Positions 24,330 through 38,400 of a stretch of DNA of 64,000 nucleotides are shown here, piece by piece. The notes beneath the pieces are model-generated. The model saw only the letters and a program-made list of their open reading frames with translations, was not told the origin of the DNA and did no database searches. How positions within the stretch are numbered: the stretch's first letter is position 1; every line of letters starts with the position of its first letter. The translations under genes were made by a program, and so were the position numbers. This stretch comes from Otis tarda (lineage: Eukaryota > Chordata > Aves > Otidiformes > Otididae). The stretch spans positions 67,198,987-67,262,986 of the forward strand of contig CM048557.1 of assembly GCA_026413225.1 (NCBI GenBank), in the 5' to 3' direction.

Positions 24330-25847
24330 CAAAACGTCCCAATTTTCACATTCCAGACCCGAAGGGTGGACGGCGCGCCTGAAAAATCGGGGTTTTCTCA
24401 CATTAACCACCTTCTCCTGTGTGCCTTCATATCCTCAAACCCTCGTGGTACAGGCAACTACATACTCAGAGCCCAGCTCCCGCCCTGCCCCTCCGAGCTA
24501 TGGCACTAATCCTCCCGAGTATTTGCACACACGGATAATTCCGTTAAACTCAGCAGAAACGCGGGCGATGCCGAGCGCGTGCCGGCGTCCAGTGCGCTGG
24601 CGCCCTTCCCTGTGCGAGTGCCTATCCGTTTGCACTTTTCAAGGTCGTTATTCGGCCGTTCCTGAAGCGACGGGGGAAAAATCAGCAGCAGGAGCAGGCC
24701 CCAGGCGCTATGGGAGCTGCAACAGGCATGAAACCGCAATATTTTTACTGATTTATAAATCATTACTACAAAACTAAACGGGTATTCGCTACAGACCCAG
24801 TCCCATGATGGCACGGTGACCGGGTTAATCTGCTCGCTCTGAATTTAATTAAACGCCGTGGAAAATCTAGGCTGACTTCACAGTTCTTTCACAATTGCCT
24901 CTCCGAATCCGGCGATCGCTGGGAGTTCCTGCAGAAACAGCACTTCTGGCGTGGCCTTCTCGGGAGAGACGAGCAAATAAGAGTGAAATCAATCTTCCTG
25001 CCAGCTGCTCAGCTCACCTTCGCTTTTCCACGCTCCGAAGGGCCTCGCCGTGGGTGGTTGCCACCGTGTCCTGGACTGCCAGCGGTGACAGCATGAGTCC
25101 CCAGAGCGTGACATTTCCTCCTGAGCAATCTGGTCGTTAGAAACCTTAATTAATGAGCGCACATGCGGCTGACGACGGTGATGGTGTCTCATCTTAAGCA
25201 GCAAACTGGGACTGCGATAGCACCTTTAATCAACAACCTTATCAGTCAACCTCACCAACCTTGACGTTAGGATCGCCTAACGTATGATAAATGTACCCCC
25301 CCTTTCTGCAGAAGCAGAAAGGATGATGAGTTTCTGTACAAATATTTATCTGTATACACAGCTTTCCCCTGCTTTAGGCAAATGTAGCTCTTCATCTGTG
25401 TGTATGCGTGTGCTGAAGGTTGTAAAAAGAGCTGCAGATGCAACTTGACGTAATTTGTGTGCCATTGATCCATCTTAGCGCCAGGAATAGGCCTCGGGGG
25501 GCCTAACACCGAGCCCTGGCCACATCCTATTGGAAGACATTATTTTGCACTCTAAATTATGTAATGGAAAAAAAGTTGGGATGAAATGGCAAATTTAGAG
25601 CTTGAACGCAGCTCTTAAGGAGGACAGTGGAAGCTATGTGAAAGAAATTTGGCTCCCAATTAGTAAGAGGCATTATTTTCCATGCCTCCATTGCAGGACT
25701 TGTGAAGGTTATTATTTAAATTATTCAGCACGGCTGTTTGGTGTGATAATGCGAAGGGAGCTCGTCGTTACAGGTCCGCACTGCACGGCCCGTGCTGTTG
25801 CCTCTATGTTACAAGTGCAGGCCACGGTGTTTTTTTCTTCAGCATCA
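24330..25847. other. Non-coding interval, nothing recognised
   Basis: Upstream flank of the MAPK1IP1L island. GC content falls with distance from the island. No exon or repeat family was recognised. Confidence 0.45.
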
Positions 25848-26270
25848 TATAAATATTTGGGTTGGAAAGAAGCTCTGCTCTAACCTCCTGCTCAAAACAG
25901 GGCTAGCTTCGAACCTTGTCTGGCTGAGTTTTGAGTGTCTCCGAAGACGAAGATTGCACAACCTCTCTGGGCGTTCAGTCCAGTCCCTAAATACTGCCGC
26001 TGTGAATACTGCCGTTATTCTTTGCATCTCGTCAGACTTTCCCTTGCTGTGACTTGTGGCTGCTTGTCCTTTTGCCACGTACCTCTGCGAAGCATCTGCC
26101 TGCTCTGTAACCCCGCTCTGGCTGGCTGGAGGCTGCAGTGAGATCCCTCCTCCTCTCTCCTAGCCCAAAAATAACCATTTCCACAGCTTCTCTTCATATG
26201 CCGTATGCTCTGCCCCCCGCAACCACGCCAGTGTTTTTTTTTTCTCTTGTCTTCCGGTGGCAAAATTGGG
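25848..26270 (-). mobile_element. Old CR1 LINE fragment
   Basis: Diverged reverse-oriented CR1. TTGGGTTGGAAAGAAGCTC, CCTGCTCAAAACAGGGCTAG and GCACAACCTCTCTGGGC are in the CR1 3' UTR order, followed by a decayed ORF2 end. It lacks the tail repeats. Confidence 0.75.
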
Positions 26271-26289
26271 CATAATTGCCTGCCTTAGC

Positions 26290-29200
26290 CTTTATTTTGG
26301 GCTAAAAGACCAACACGCAATACTTAAGTTGTCTGATTTAGTACTTTTCAGGGACAATAACGCAGATCTCGAAATGTGACAAGCATCAGAGCCAGGAAAC
26401 TTTATCGCGCCCAGAGGGCTGTGCATGCCACAAACAATAAATTCAGAGGAACAATAACAGTATCTTTTTTGTACCTCCTGCTTTTACATCAGCTAGTCAG
26501 AAGGAGGAAATCCGAGACACAGTGGAGGCATCCCTTTTGTATCCAACCAGAAAATAAAAGGATTAGTTGTTTTTTTTTTTTAATGAGATTAAAATTACAA
26601 AATGTAACGTCAGTTTTAGTTAAGAAAATGCCAGTCTCTGGTGACGGGCTAGAACAGTGAGACAGAAAATATTACGTTTCAGCGTTGATTCTTACTGGGC
26701 GATGTCACTTGGCTTTTATATTTATGCTTCACTGTGCACTGTGAACATCATGCGCTCTGAAGAATTAGCTGAGCCACCCCGAAGCTAGATTTTAAAGGAT
26801 ACCAGATGGTATGTTCAATGCATGTGGTAAGCTTTTATATGCTTTTCCCCTATGGCCAATCACTGACTGATCATTTATTTCAAAACCCTCATAAAATAAA
26901 TCACTTTGAAAATGACGCCGTCTCTAGTTAATAAGTGCTCTTTCTCAAGGCAGAGGCTTGTTGCCGTGAAGATAAAATCGTGAAACTGGTTCAAAGTGCG
27001 TTGGGATGGCAAAGGCACCCTATTGAGGAGATGAGATAAACTGGATTGAACTGGAAAGGAAGCATGGCTGTCTGCTTGTTGTGAAATTATGAGCAGGTGA
27101 ACTGTCATTAAAGACACTTTGACAGTCCCTTCGGTACTAACACACGGCTTCTCTGTGACAAGGAGTGAATTTTTGGGTATGTTTTCTTTCCACGGTGGTG
27201 GATATGTAGAGCCTTGATCATGTGTCAAGCTACTGCGTGAGTTTGTTTTCAGATTTTGGAGCTAGTGATTACGTCTGGCAGCAGAAGTCAGAGCTCTCTT
27301 CACTTTTTTTTGGTGTTCTTTAATGAATAAGAAGTAGAAAATTCCTCTCTATGTGACATCAATGAAACTCACGTCATCATCTGCCCTCTCAGAGAGCTGC
27401 CTGCCTTCTCCCCATCCCCAAAGAGAGAACCACGGTTCTCCCGAGGTACCCAAACCTTTTCCAGTCCCCTTTCTGTCCTCTCCTTCTCCCTTTCTCAGCA
27501 TGCCCAATCCCAAACTGTGGCTCCCCGTGCGGTGTTGCAGTCCTTACAGCCTCTCAAGGAGTTTTGTGACATTTGCTGGTTGGCTTACAGCCATGGCTCT
27601 GACAGGCAGATGATAATATGAAATTATGGTCCTTCGTTCTCTGAAGGATCATGTTTTCAAGTGCTTACTGCTGCGGAGGCAAGCTGGAAAATTTCTTTTT
27701 TTCAAAAGCTTGAAGAGCAAAAGGCAAATAAAAGGATGCCTGATTTTATTTCGCATTTTATTTCATTTTGCAATTGTAAATGAAGCTCTTTTTCTGGAGA
27801 GGGAGAAGGAGGTGAGGAGGCTTTGGCCTGGCAATGAGGGCAGAGTTGATTTTCCTGTGGCCCAGATCCTCTAACGGATAGAAACACACGGGCACACACG
27901 CACATCCCTGGGGGAGAACAGTCATAGTGGGACAGACCAGAGCTCCAGCTGGCCTCGCGTCCCGTGTGACTGTGAGCAACGCCGGATCCTTAGGAAAAGG
28001 AGAAAGACCAGAAATGGGAAGAAAGCCTCAGAGCCCCTAGCAATCGGCAGGCTGGGGTTACGTCTGCATTACCCGCCGCTGGAGACCCACCGAAGGCAAG
28101 GCCATGGGGTGCCTGCTGGTTATCTCTGTGATCGTGTGAGCAGCTCCCAGCAGGAAGAACATGCCAGGATTCCTAAATCTCAGTCACTCTGGTTTTCATC
28201 ACTTCCCTGTGACACTATTTGTGGACGTATCTTTGTGCCTCATTTTATCTTTCTGTGCACAGCAGTTGGGATCTGTTTGTTCATCAAGAGACGCTTTCTG
28301 TGCTCCGGCACTTCTCTCTGCAAACCCTCCGAGGGCCTTTGAGAGTTCCAGTTTTGCGCAGCCACTGAGTATGGATTTCTAGATGTGCAATTAATTGTTC
28401 GATACCAAGTTGCTCATGTCTCTACCCCAGATGTGTATTGATGGTGCAGCTGTACTGCTAAGGTCAACGATCCGCTGATCGGTGTCAAAGAACACATTTA
28501 CAGTCAAATGGCTTGTAGTAATTCAGGGAACGATGCACGCAAGGATCATTTGAGCTCGTGAAGGATCTGTAAGTCACTGATACGACAAAGGTGCTACTGA
28601 AGGGCGTGTGATGAATGAGTTACATGAGTATAAAACACCGCGTGGAAAGCGTTACATCCATAGCTGATCCCGGGGTGTGTGGCAGCGTGGGCTGAGCTGC
28701 CTTGTACGAGGTTTGGTGGAGAGCCTGGCTCCAGGGGACTCTTCTTTTACTCACACACCTGGGAGGTTCATAGCAGCTGAAGAGAAGCTGGCCATCTGAC
28801 CCCAAATCCTCCAGATGGAGACCGAGTCGATGCTCACTTGTTAAATTTTAGTAGTTTTAGGAATCTTTCGGAGTGGGAATATTTTCTCCCAACGTTTCTA
28901 TGCTGAACAGGCATTTGCCAGGTACCTGGTGTGGCTGAGGGAGTTTACTCCATTCCAGCACTCAGGTTTTGTTACCTGATGGCTGCAGTTGCCTTGTCGT
29001 TTTGGGCTACCCCATCAAAAGAGCACAAATTTCATCCACCGCAGCTTTAATACAGTAAAATCTCGTCACATCAGCTGATGGTCATTTAATGCTCTGAGAA
29101 AATCTGTGGGAATAACACCCGTGTCATCCCTCCTCCTCCTCCTCTTCAGCTTTCAAGCCCTGATTCAGCAAATAGCTGAAGCGGTGCATTTTAGTTGCTA

Positions 29201-32200
29201 ATGCCGTGCAAAAAAATGCCCGAAGAATAAAGCCGTTTTCATGACCACTGCTAAGAATCCGCTTCCTTCTTTGGGTCTTGTTTTTCCATCAGCCTGCTGC
29301 CAGAAAACAGATTAGCCTGGGAAAGACTTCTTCTTAACTAATAAACATACCGCAAATACACTTCTTAGTCATATTTTAGGTCAAGTGGATTTGTCAAGTC
29401 AACAGTCACCCAAGTTTGAAGGATTCCTATAAATAAATGAGACTTAAATATTTTTAATATCAGCCTGGCAGAGCTTCTTTCAAGTGCAAATGTGGCTGGA
29501 ATTAACTGAAGTTGGGATCATTTCAAGCAAGAGTCGTTAAAAAAAAAAGAAAAGAAAGCAAACATTTGAACTTTTAAACTTTGGGGTTGTTTCCAGCCAC
29601 ATCCCTAGCAATGATAATAAATTCAGAAAATTCCATGAAAACCTCAATTTTTTGGCCTCTTGAGGCATTTAGCATAATGTTCTCAGTTCCTCTTCTCTCT
29701 TACGAAAACAGGAAGAAATTACGCAGGGCAGTAGCTGTTTAAATACTAGAAATTCTCCCTGGGGAGAATTACAGACGTTTCAGTGATAAATTAGAAGCGA
29801 GATAACTGAAGCTTTGGAATGACCCTGATCCAAAGTTCCTTTCCAAGCTTCCTCATTGATTTCGGGGCTTTTCGTATGAAGTTTGAGATGAGAAGGTCTC
29901 AGCCCGGCTGAGTTTGGGTGACAAGTTTGTGCAGATTTTCTCTGGGGAGTTCCCATTGAAGAAGGGCAAAAAAAAAGTTAATCCAGCACTAGACTTTTTT
30001 TTTCATGGAAGTCCTTCATCCAAACTCCATCTCGAGTCTTCTCCTCCCCACCAGACCAGAGTTTGATACCTCTGGGCCATGAGCGACCATTTTATGTTAT
30101 TTCAGTTCTCCCTGCCTGGGGGCAAGCGCTACTCCTCCCTGTACATGTTCCTAATATTGTCTGAAGAAACAGATTTCAAATCCCCACTGTAAGCCTCCCC
30201 TGCTCCCCCCAGGAGTGAATGCATCCAAATTAATTAGCAGAAATACTCCTCTATGCAGCCACGTAGAAAGAAAAGGCGCCGACTGTTGTGATAAAGCACA
30301 TTGCGAAACGTGCTGGGCTCTGCTCTAACAATATCACAGGGATCTAAGGACATAATTGCCTGGGTTTTTCGTGCTTCCCAGGGCCGTGCTGGAGGCAGTT
30401 TAGCAGAACGGGCATTTAAAAACTTGGCAGGAGCTCCTTCTCCTCCTCCTCCTCCTCCTCCAGGAAATTCCCCATCCCATGGCTGCTGCCCTGGACTCAA
30501 TCAGTCCCAGTGCTGCAGAGCCCTCTCCCCTCCCTTATATCCATATATTTTCTCGTATTTTATGCTTGGATTTGAAATTCTTCAGGACATGGAGCATCTC
30601 CTTGTTTTGTTTTGAGGTTAGCAGCATGGAGCTGCTGTTGCAACACAAATAACGAAGAGGAATAACACTTCCTCGGGAATATTTCAGCCCAGCGTCACAG
30701 GGTCCAGGCCGGTTGGTGACCTGAGAAAACCAGTCTCGTACCGGACCATGTCACACTCCTTCCTCGGCGCTACTTTTGCTAAACACATTCTTGGGAAAAC
30801 AACAAGATGTGCTGCCAAAATAGCAGAAAGAACCAACTCCCCAAACAGGAGACGTGCCCCCAGCTCCACGGTTTGAACCGCAGGTTTAATGAAGGAACAG
30901 GAGGTAAAAACAACAAGCCCAATGTTATTGAAACTTATGAACAGCTCCTAATCGCGCAGATTGTTTCCAGGGAACAAGGAGGTAGCAAGATTTGCAGGAT
31001 TATGCTGAAGTGCAGTAAAAAATGAATGGATTTTTCGCTCTCAGCAAAGACTTAACAGCCAGAACTGGGGTTAGGTCTGATACTTCTAGAAATTACGTTT
31101 CCTTTAGACAAAGTATATCTCACATGTCTGCTAAAATGTATTTTTGTAATTAAAAATGAACTGTAACTGGCAAATGAATTAAGTATACTGTAGTGGAGAT
31201 CAGCTCTCATTCACTGGTTTGCAGTCAGCTGTTCGGGATGAATGTCCCTGCTGCTAGAAACGCAGACACGCGATCGGATTTAGACTGTAAAAACACCCGG
31301 CATACGGCCATTTAGAGCCTCATCCAAAATCATTTCATCACATTTTCCCTACTGATAATGCTTATTTTGATTTTGAGAGAAGTGAAGCACCCACTGCTGA
31401 ATTGGGCCGGCCACTACATGCGCTGCTTCTCCTTCAGCCTTCGCTCGTGGCCACTGTTGGGGATGGGCTACTGGGCTAGACTGGCGTGGCCATTCACACC
31501 TTCTGCTTTTATATAAAAATAGGTAAGTGGGTGTAAAAGTCTCGTATTAGAGTACAAATATGATGAAGCCGAAGCTGGCAGAGGCAGTGAAAGAAAGAAT
31601 TTTGGACGCCCGGGACAGTACTCAAGCCAACGGGAGGCGGAGGGAGGTGCACATCTTTTTGCTCCGCTTCCCACCGCTGCGCATTTCAGGTCAAGGCGGA
31701 TGAGCTACACTTGTGATTTCAGCTGCTGCAACATCAAATTTCGTTTGCTAACGCCGTATGTTATTTGTGTGGTAACAAATGTGCCATTTTTAGCTCATAA
31801 AGCATCGAACGGATTTCTCTGGAATCATTTCTACCCTAACGTGGCCAAACATTTGACAAACTGGCTTCCAAAACGTGCTTTTGGGAGCGCTGTTTGATCC
31901 TGCTGTGTGGGTATCCAAGCAGTTAAGAGCACAATCTGGGAGAAGAAGGACAGCAGATTAAAGAGCAGGGGGACAACACTTGGCTTGGGAAGCCTTTGGG
32001 AAGAGGCAACGCCGATTCCCCAGTTTCCCTGCCTCCCCCTTCCTTCCCTTTAGGTTTTCTCCATCCTCTCCCTTCCCTTCCCCCTCCGTAATCCCGTATG
32101 CCTGGAATCACAATAAAGGAGCGCATTGGGTAAAGCGAAGGATTATTTACTCACGCTTTTGCTATTAAATGCAGCACAATAGCAAAGTATTCAGCACATC

Positions 32201-34080
32201 CTCCAGCTCATGTGAGAGACAGTATCCTTTCAGTCTTTGTCTAGCCAGGAATCTGCCGCCCACTCCGGTAATTGGTACCAACAGATTGTACCTGTGGTAG
32301 CAGAAGATCCTGTCAGGAGGGACTATCCTGCAGAAACCAAGTGTTGCTCATGCATGAGAAAGGCTGGATGGCAAGGGGCAAGGGCTGATATTTTTTTTTA
32401 CTTGCTTGGAGGAGAGGAGGACTTGGGAAGAAGCATTTGCTCCAACAGGGAATGGGTTTTTTTTGGCTTATCTTAATAAATGCCTATGTTCCCCAATAAA
32501 ATCTTCCATTTCCCCTTCACATTTACCCTCTCTTTGGGCACAGGACCAAGATCCCTTGTGTACAAGGAGATCAGAGCCAGCAGCATCACACCGAGATGGG
32601 ATTTGGCTCAGAGAGTGTAAAAATGACAGGAGCAGAAAAACGACAGGATGTCCCCCTCGCCAGCCCTGCGTTACCTTGGCGGCAGCCAGATCCCAGGCAT
32701 CCTCCGGTCTAACGCCAGACAAGAAAAGCCTTCGGCTTGCCCTTAGCCTCCAACTTGCCAGGTCAAAGGTGTCCTGAAAAATGTGGAATTTCTGGGAAGG
32801 CTGAAGAAGACATAGAGATGTTCCTTGCCAAAAACACCAGGGTGGAGATTTCGCACCCCTGCTCATGAGAGGTCATAGCCACACAGAGAAAAGTCTCTGT
32901 TGCACCCCGGCACTGGCTTCCTTCCTCGGCTCAGCTGTCACCCCAAATTCCCCTTTCTTGCTGCACTTCCCCGCTCAGGTTATCCTTCGTGCTCCTGCAG
33001 ACACCTTCCCTCGGGCTGACAGCACCCTTTGCTTGTTTGAAGCATTAGATGCCTGTGGAATAACGCTAAGGCGCCGATAAAATAAATAAATAAAGTTTGG
33101 GGGGCTGTTCATTTCTCATGTGCTAAAACCAACAGAAAAAAATATCCACAAACCTGAAATTATCCAATTTTGCCACTGTGCTGGTAGGGAAAAACACGAT
33201 GTCAGATTTAGTAAAGCTGTTCCCTTCCCCCTGCCCTGTCCTCCTCAGTATTTTCTAGAGACCTTTCCTCCTTCCTCTAAGTCGGACATAAAGTTTCGGA
33301 CGGCTCCAAACAAGTTGTCCAGCAACGCAGTGCTCAGATTGATTTTTCTTGAACTAAATTTGCTTGATCTTTTTTTTTTTTTTTTTCAGGCTTTGGATAT
33401 CAATTAAAAGAACACTACTCTTTTGTCTTTTGCGTTGCTCCCCTACAAAATAATGAACTGTTTAATACACCAGAGGCAATTTCAAATTATCGCGTTTAAT
33501 GAGGAAGGTTGTGACAGAAGATTTATTACCCTTTCTGATCTGCTAATATATTTTCCCAACCATCCCAGCAGAACCAATCGCCGTATTTTCATTATACACT
33601 CTATTTTCAGGGGTTCATTAGTTGTAGACTAAAAATAACAGCGAAGGTCTCAGTCTGAGAGCTAATCCAATTTTTTTTTTTTAATTGGAAACAAAATTTG
33701 ATTAGACAACTTTCTAGTCATAACAGCATCAAACATCAAGACCCTTACTGGGTGTTTTGTCCAAATTGAAACTTCATGTGACTACACATAAAGACCTGAC
33801 CTAGAAATACAATGCTACAAAGGACAAACCCAGCCTTTTCCTTAAACAAAAAAAAACCCACGTTAGCACAAGTGATGGACTGTAGTCTATTCCAATTGAT
33901 GTACATTGAAAAAAAAAATAAGTCTGTCAATGAACTTGTTTAACTGAGACAAACTCAGAGATGAGTTTATCATCAAACAAGTCTCAAACGTGAGACTTAA
34001 GAAATAACTAGGATGTAAAGAATTAAAAAGAAAAATAAGGAAAATAAGGTGGAAGAGCTCCCGGATAGCCAGCAGGGCCT
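26290..34080. other. Long non-coding interval
   Basis: No exon with splice support or recognised protein similarity was found on either strand. A short (CTC)n tract lies at about 30438-30463 and an (AATA)n tract at about 33078-33092. Several A/T homopolymers occur (for example 33369-33387 and 33670-33682). Confidence 0.4.
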
Positions 34081-34084
34081 CCTA

Positions 34085-34165
34085 CCTCGAAGCTAGGATT
34101 CGAATCTTAAGTTGGCACTTCCCAGCCATGGCTTTGTGCTCTTGGATTACACTATCTAGCATGAG
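34085..34165 (+). repeat. MIR-like SINE remnant
   Basis: GGATTCGAATCTTAAGTTGG, then CACTTCCCAGCCATGGC and CTCTTGGATTACAC follow the order of the MIR core (ggttcgaatcctggctctgccacttactagctgtgtgaccttgg). It contains a tRNA-like B box but no tRNA cloverleaf could be built around it. Confidence 0.5.
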
Positions 34166-35347
34166 CCCGGTGCATTTCCTGCTGCATCATTTTTGTATGC
34201 AAAAGCCACAAGCGTAACAATGAAGACAGGGACAGAAACATTTTTGGATTTTACAGGGTGTGCTCTTTGCAAAAAGGCGTCACCACCACAGTGGAAATTT
34301 GGAGATGCGCTGCCTGCGTGGTGTCGTCCTCGTATCCCGCAAGACCGTTGTCCTCACACATCTCTGCACTGGTGGGAGGAAGAGGGACCGGTATTCACAA
34401 GGGTCAGCTTTAGCAGAGGGATGCTGGCTTTGGCTCTCTACAGTGGCCAGACATCCTTAACGGGCTAATGAGCCTCTGTGGCTTTTAATGATGTTGTGGC
34501 AACCGCAGCAGCGATGCTCCCCATCCAGACATCCCTCTGAGTGGTCCCAAACACACGTCCTTCAAGGGATTCTCCCCAGCAATAAAATAACTGGAGTACC
34601 CAGGCGAGGACATCCTGGGGGCCACTTGGCAGCCGTTTCTAACCCTGCAAGGATCTCCACAGGAAGGGGTTCCTAACGGCCTGCCTGCGGGGAGGCTGGG
34701 CTGAGGCCGCGTTTTGGCCAGATAACGCATCACTCAGACACCCAGGGGATTCTTAAAATGGAAGAGGGAAGTTATTGCACCTAACGTCAGCCTTATGCTA
34801 TAGATTTTAGATGCATCAATTACATATTTACGTCCAAAACTCTATTATTCATAGAGCTGAGTAAACAAGTATTGATTTTTACACCGTAGCACCGATGAGT
34901 ATTTCTAATGATGCAGACAGAGGCTCCTCTTCCACCCTCGGTAACTCTGACCTCACGGGGTGCTTCCTGAGAGCAGTATTTAACAAGGATGATCAAGTTT
35001 AAAACCCGTTAGCTGCTGCTGTTTGGAATGGCAATCAATGTGCATTTCTTTCTGAATGGACAACTTCTCCACCCACGCCACGTCACGTGCGGCTGGTCCC
35101 ACGACTGGTTTAGATGCTGAACCAGACAGATGCGGATGGAGAGCAAGCGAGGAAAGGATGTGTGAAACCATTTTGGCTCGGACAGAGTAACCTTAGCTCT
35201 CCCACCTTACAGGAACAGGCAAAGACATGCTGGCTGTGTGAATATAGCAGAGAAAGCAAGCTTAAATGTATAAAAAAAAAAGCGGTATCACTGCACATGA
35301 AACCTTTTGAGAAAGGTCCTGCTGTTAGTATGTGAGCTTGTGTCAAG

Positions 35348-35381
35348 ATTTCTCTCTATTAAATATTTCTCTCTATTAAAT
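35348..35381. repeat. Perfect 17-bp tandem duplication
   Basis: ATTTCTCTCTATTAAAT occurs twice in direct tandem (35348-35364 and 35365-35381) with no mismatch. Confidence 0.93.
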
Positions 35382-35499
35382 ATATGACACTACCACGGAC
35401 ATTTAAGGGCGGCAGAAAAAAATCCTTTAACTGCGTTTTCCAGCACTACGTTATCTCAGAGGTTAACCGAAATCACTTACTTCATAGCTAACTTCGCGA

Positions 35500-38400
35500 T
35501 ACTGAATCAATATACAAGTTCCTTATTGGATTTTTATTGCAGATAAAATTGACAGGGAAAATCACTAGGATATACTTAAAAATGGGAAGGAAATGTACGT
35601 TTACAATAAAAAGGTCTCTGAAGGTCTCTCGTTTCATAGGAAGGAAGCTGTCTTTATATTGCATGAACTATAAAAAATGATTAAAACTGAAGAGAGACAG
35701 GAAGCTGATAATTTGATTTATCATCTTAATGGCTATGATTCATGAATAAATAATATAATGGTTTATGTCTCTCTTGTAAAAGAAGTAGAGGAGAGCAATT
35801 TGTCTAATAAATGACTTCAAAAATTACAGCTGAGTCTTGTTTGCCACATTTGTTCTATTTAAAAAGAATGAGCGAGTATCTTACTTCTTATTACTTACCA
35901 GGACATTTGTTGTATTATTTATAAGAGTCAAAAACCTTAACTAAAAGCCACTCATCTCTGACCACAGTCTCCCATTAGCTTTAAATTCAGGAAAGAGAAA
36001 GGGATTGATCGCTAGATCAATAAATCTAACCTTAGAGCTGACTAAAAGCTTCCTTTAACCTCCTTCCTCCAGCATCCTTTTTCAAAATTAAAGTATCCCC
36101 CTTTTTAATTATTTAAGAGCACGTCAATTTTACAGTAAGGCCATGTATGACTGCATCATACAAGGATTTCTTCTTTATATTGGGAACACACCAGCATCTT
36201 TAAAAGGAAAGCATTTAAATTATGACAACTCGTTTATTATTTTTAAAGTTGGATATGCTACTATAGATACACATATCCTGTTCCAAATGTGCCCTGGATT
36301 ACATCAAGACAAGTGCTGAGAAGAGGAAAATCGAGAAGAAACGTGTACTCCCAATTATCGGACACACAAACTGCCCCAAAATCCATCAATGATCCTGATG
36401 GAGCTGAAGTTGCTCTGTATTGACGGCACTGGGCCAACCACTGACATTACTGTAGAGCTGCAAAAAGTCACTTCAGGCAAAAGCAAACTCCAGAGAACAT
36501 AATTAATGGAAAGAGTGTTTAATTTTTTTTAAAACCATCCTGTAAAAATAGCTTGTATATGTAGTTTGCCCAGCGTGAATCAAGAGCCTGACCTTTTTTC
36601 CCCCCCTTATATCAAAAGAATTTATCAAAATCAGATCTTTTTTCTTACCAGAAGCTGTTCACACCGATTCAGTATGCTGTGTTTCTACTGTCCTCCTACG
36701 GAATCGCCTTCAAAACACTACAAACCACGTCACGCAGACACAATTCCTGACGCGAAGCTGGCTAGGTGCCCCAAAACAGAGGGGGTGTGGGCAGAATCAC
36801 CTCTGGATTACGTCCTCGCTCGGCCACTGACCTGCTGCGTAGTGTTGAGCACGTGTTTTCCCACACATCTCCGTATCCTTCCTTGTTCCACAATTAATCT
36901 TCATCCTGAAGAACTTGGGATCTCCGTCTTGCAAGAGCTTGGGCTTAGAAAACAGAAGTTCTTACCCTGTTTCTGAGGCTGATCTTTTAGAGGACTTCAA
37001 CACTGAACTTCAAGACTTGGTTATCTCTGGATCATACTTCAGACACGAGGTGTTATAAAGTATTACTGGAGTGAGCAGCCTGGTAAGACTGGTAATGAGA
37101 GCAGCGGGAGGAAAACTTTAGGATGACAATTCTTGGCCTACTGTAAAACCAGTTAATTCCCACAAGGCTTATTAGGAAAAAAAACCAACAGAGAGGAAAA
37201 AAAAGAGGAAAAAGGGTAGATGGATTTAAGGAAAATAGACCTTTTGAGTTCTTGTGTTTTAAAAAAAAATGAATACTTCATGAAATGGATCTTTCTCTCA
37301 CAAACTGCACATGTATACACAACTCACTGTCATTAGGTTCAAACGTCACGCAGGTACGATCCGGATGGATAAAACAGGAAAAAAAATGGGGTGAACTTCC
37401 ACAAAAACCCGTTCATCAATATTTTCTAGCTACGACTTCTCTAAATAAACACAATTAACTGGCCCACAGTTCAAAGGCATTATTTTTATGTGCCGCACCT
37501 TCTTCCCCCAACTGCTGTATTACGTAGGTCTCCTAAAATTGGAGTGCTCAAGACATTTTTGGGGTAAGCGATGCATCAACAAATGTCAAAACAAGGTAGG
37601 CTGCATACAGAATGACACTGAAAACACAGTGAGTTGGGGAACTATACCCCAAAAAGAGGTTCTTTTGTGGCCTTTCATTTTGAAAGGACAAAATCTTTGC
37701 TGAATTTGAGAGAGATGGTGGCCTTCGCTAACTTCCAAAGCAAGTACGACTTTTGGTCCAGATCTGTTTTTTGTGGTCTTGCAACAAAAATAATAATGCT
37801 AACCTCTGTCTAAAAGTAAGAGCTTTTTGCCCTAATGAAGAGTTTCCAAAAGAGAGTTTTAATCAAGCAGACTGCAAGTATCTCTGATGCCACTCTACGA
37901 AGATTTTGCACCCAATACCATTACTTCGTACTGCAGCCACGTGAATCACAGGCCACCAGCCCACCACGACAGGCACAGCCTAAAAGAGCGGAGCAAAGAT
38001 GATCCCTGCTGCTCGCTCACTTTGCATTTGGAAAATGGCAGTGATAGATAGAGGGCAAAAACAGATTTACTAGTATGAAGCCGCCCTTGGTAAAAGACAG
38101 TTTATGCAAAAGGCAATGTCAGTTGAATGAAAGCAGCACAAGGAAAGGATTACAGAGAAAAAGGGTAATTTTTCCTGGCATCAGTCATACAACTATCATT
38201 TGCATATGGAGGAGGGAGAATCTCAGCTGGTATAAGCTGTTATAAGCGTATCAATAAAGCCACGCTGATTTATAGCAGCTGAGAGTTTGTCCTGTAGCGT
38301 ATTCATCCATATGCGATGCCATAGATCGATGTGTTAGCATTTTCTCCCTGGAGACTTTGGTTCAAAACCTATTTAAAACACAGTGGAAACAAACGGGCTG

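Noticed and set aside
23563..24777. A 404-residue plus-strand frame in the MAPK1IP1L CpG island
   Set aside because: GC-rich DNA lowers stop frequency. The sequence is low-complexity Pro/Ala/Gly/Arg with no domain, and overlaps other long frames on both strands.
34100..34112. tRNA-like B box GATTCGAATCT
   Set aside because: No acceptor, D-arm or anticodon stem could be built around it. A MIR-type SINE fits the flanks better.
36566..36976. 136-residue plus-strand frame
   Set aside because: No domain or splice support. Part of it (about 36805-36880) may be a decayed SINE core, which would explain an apparently structured peptide.
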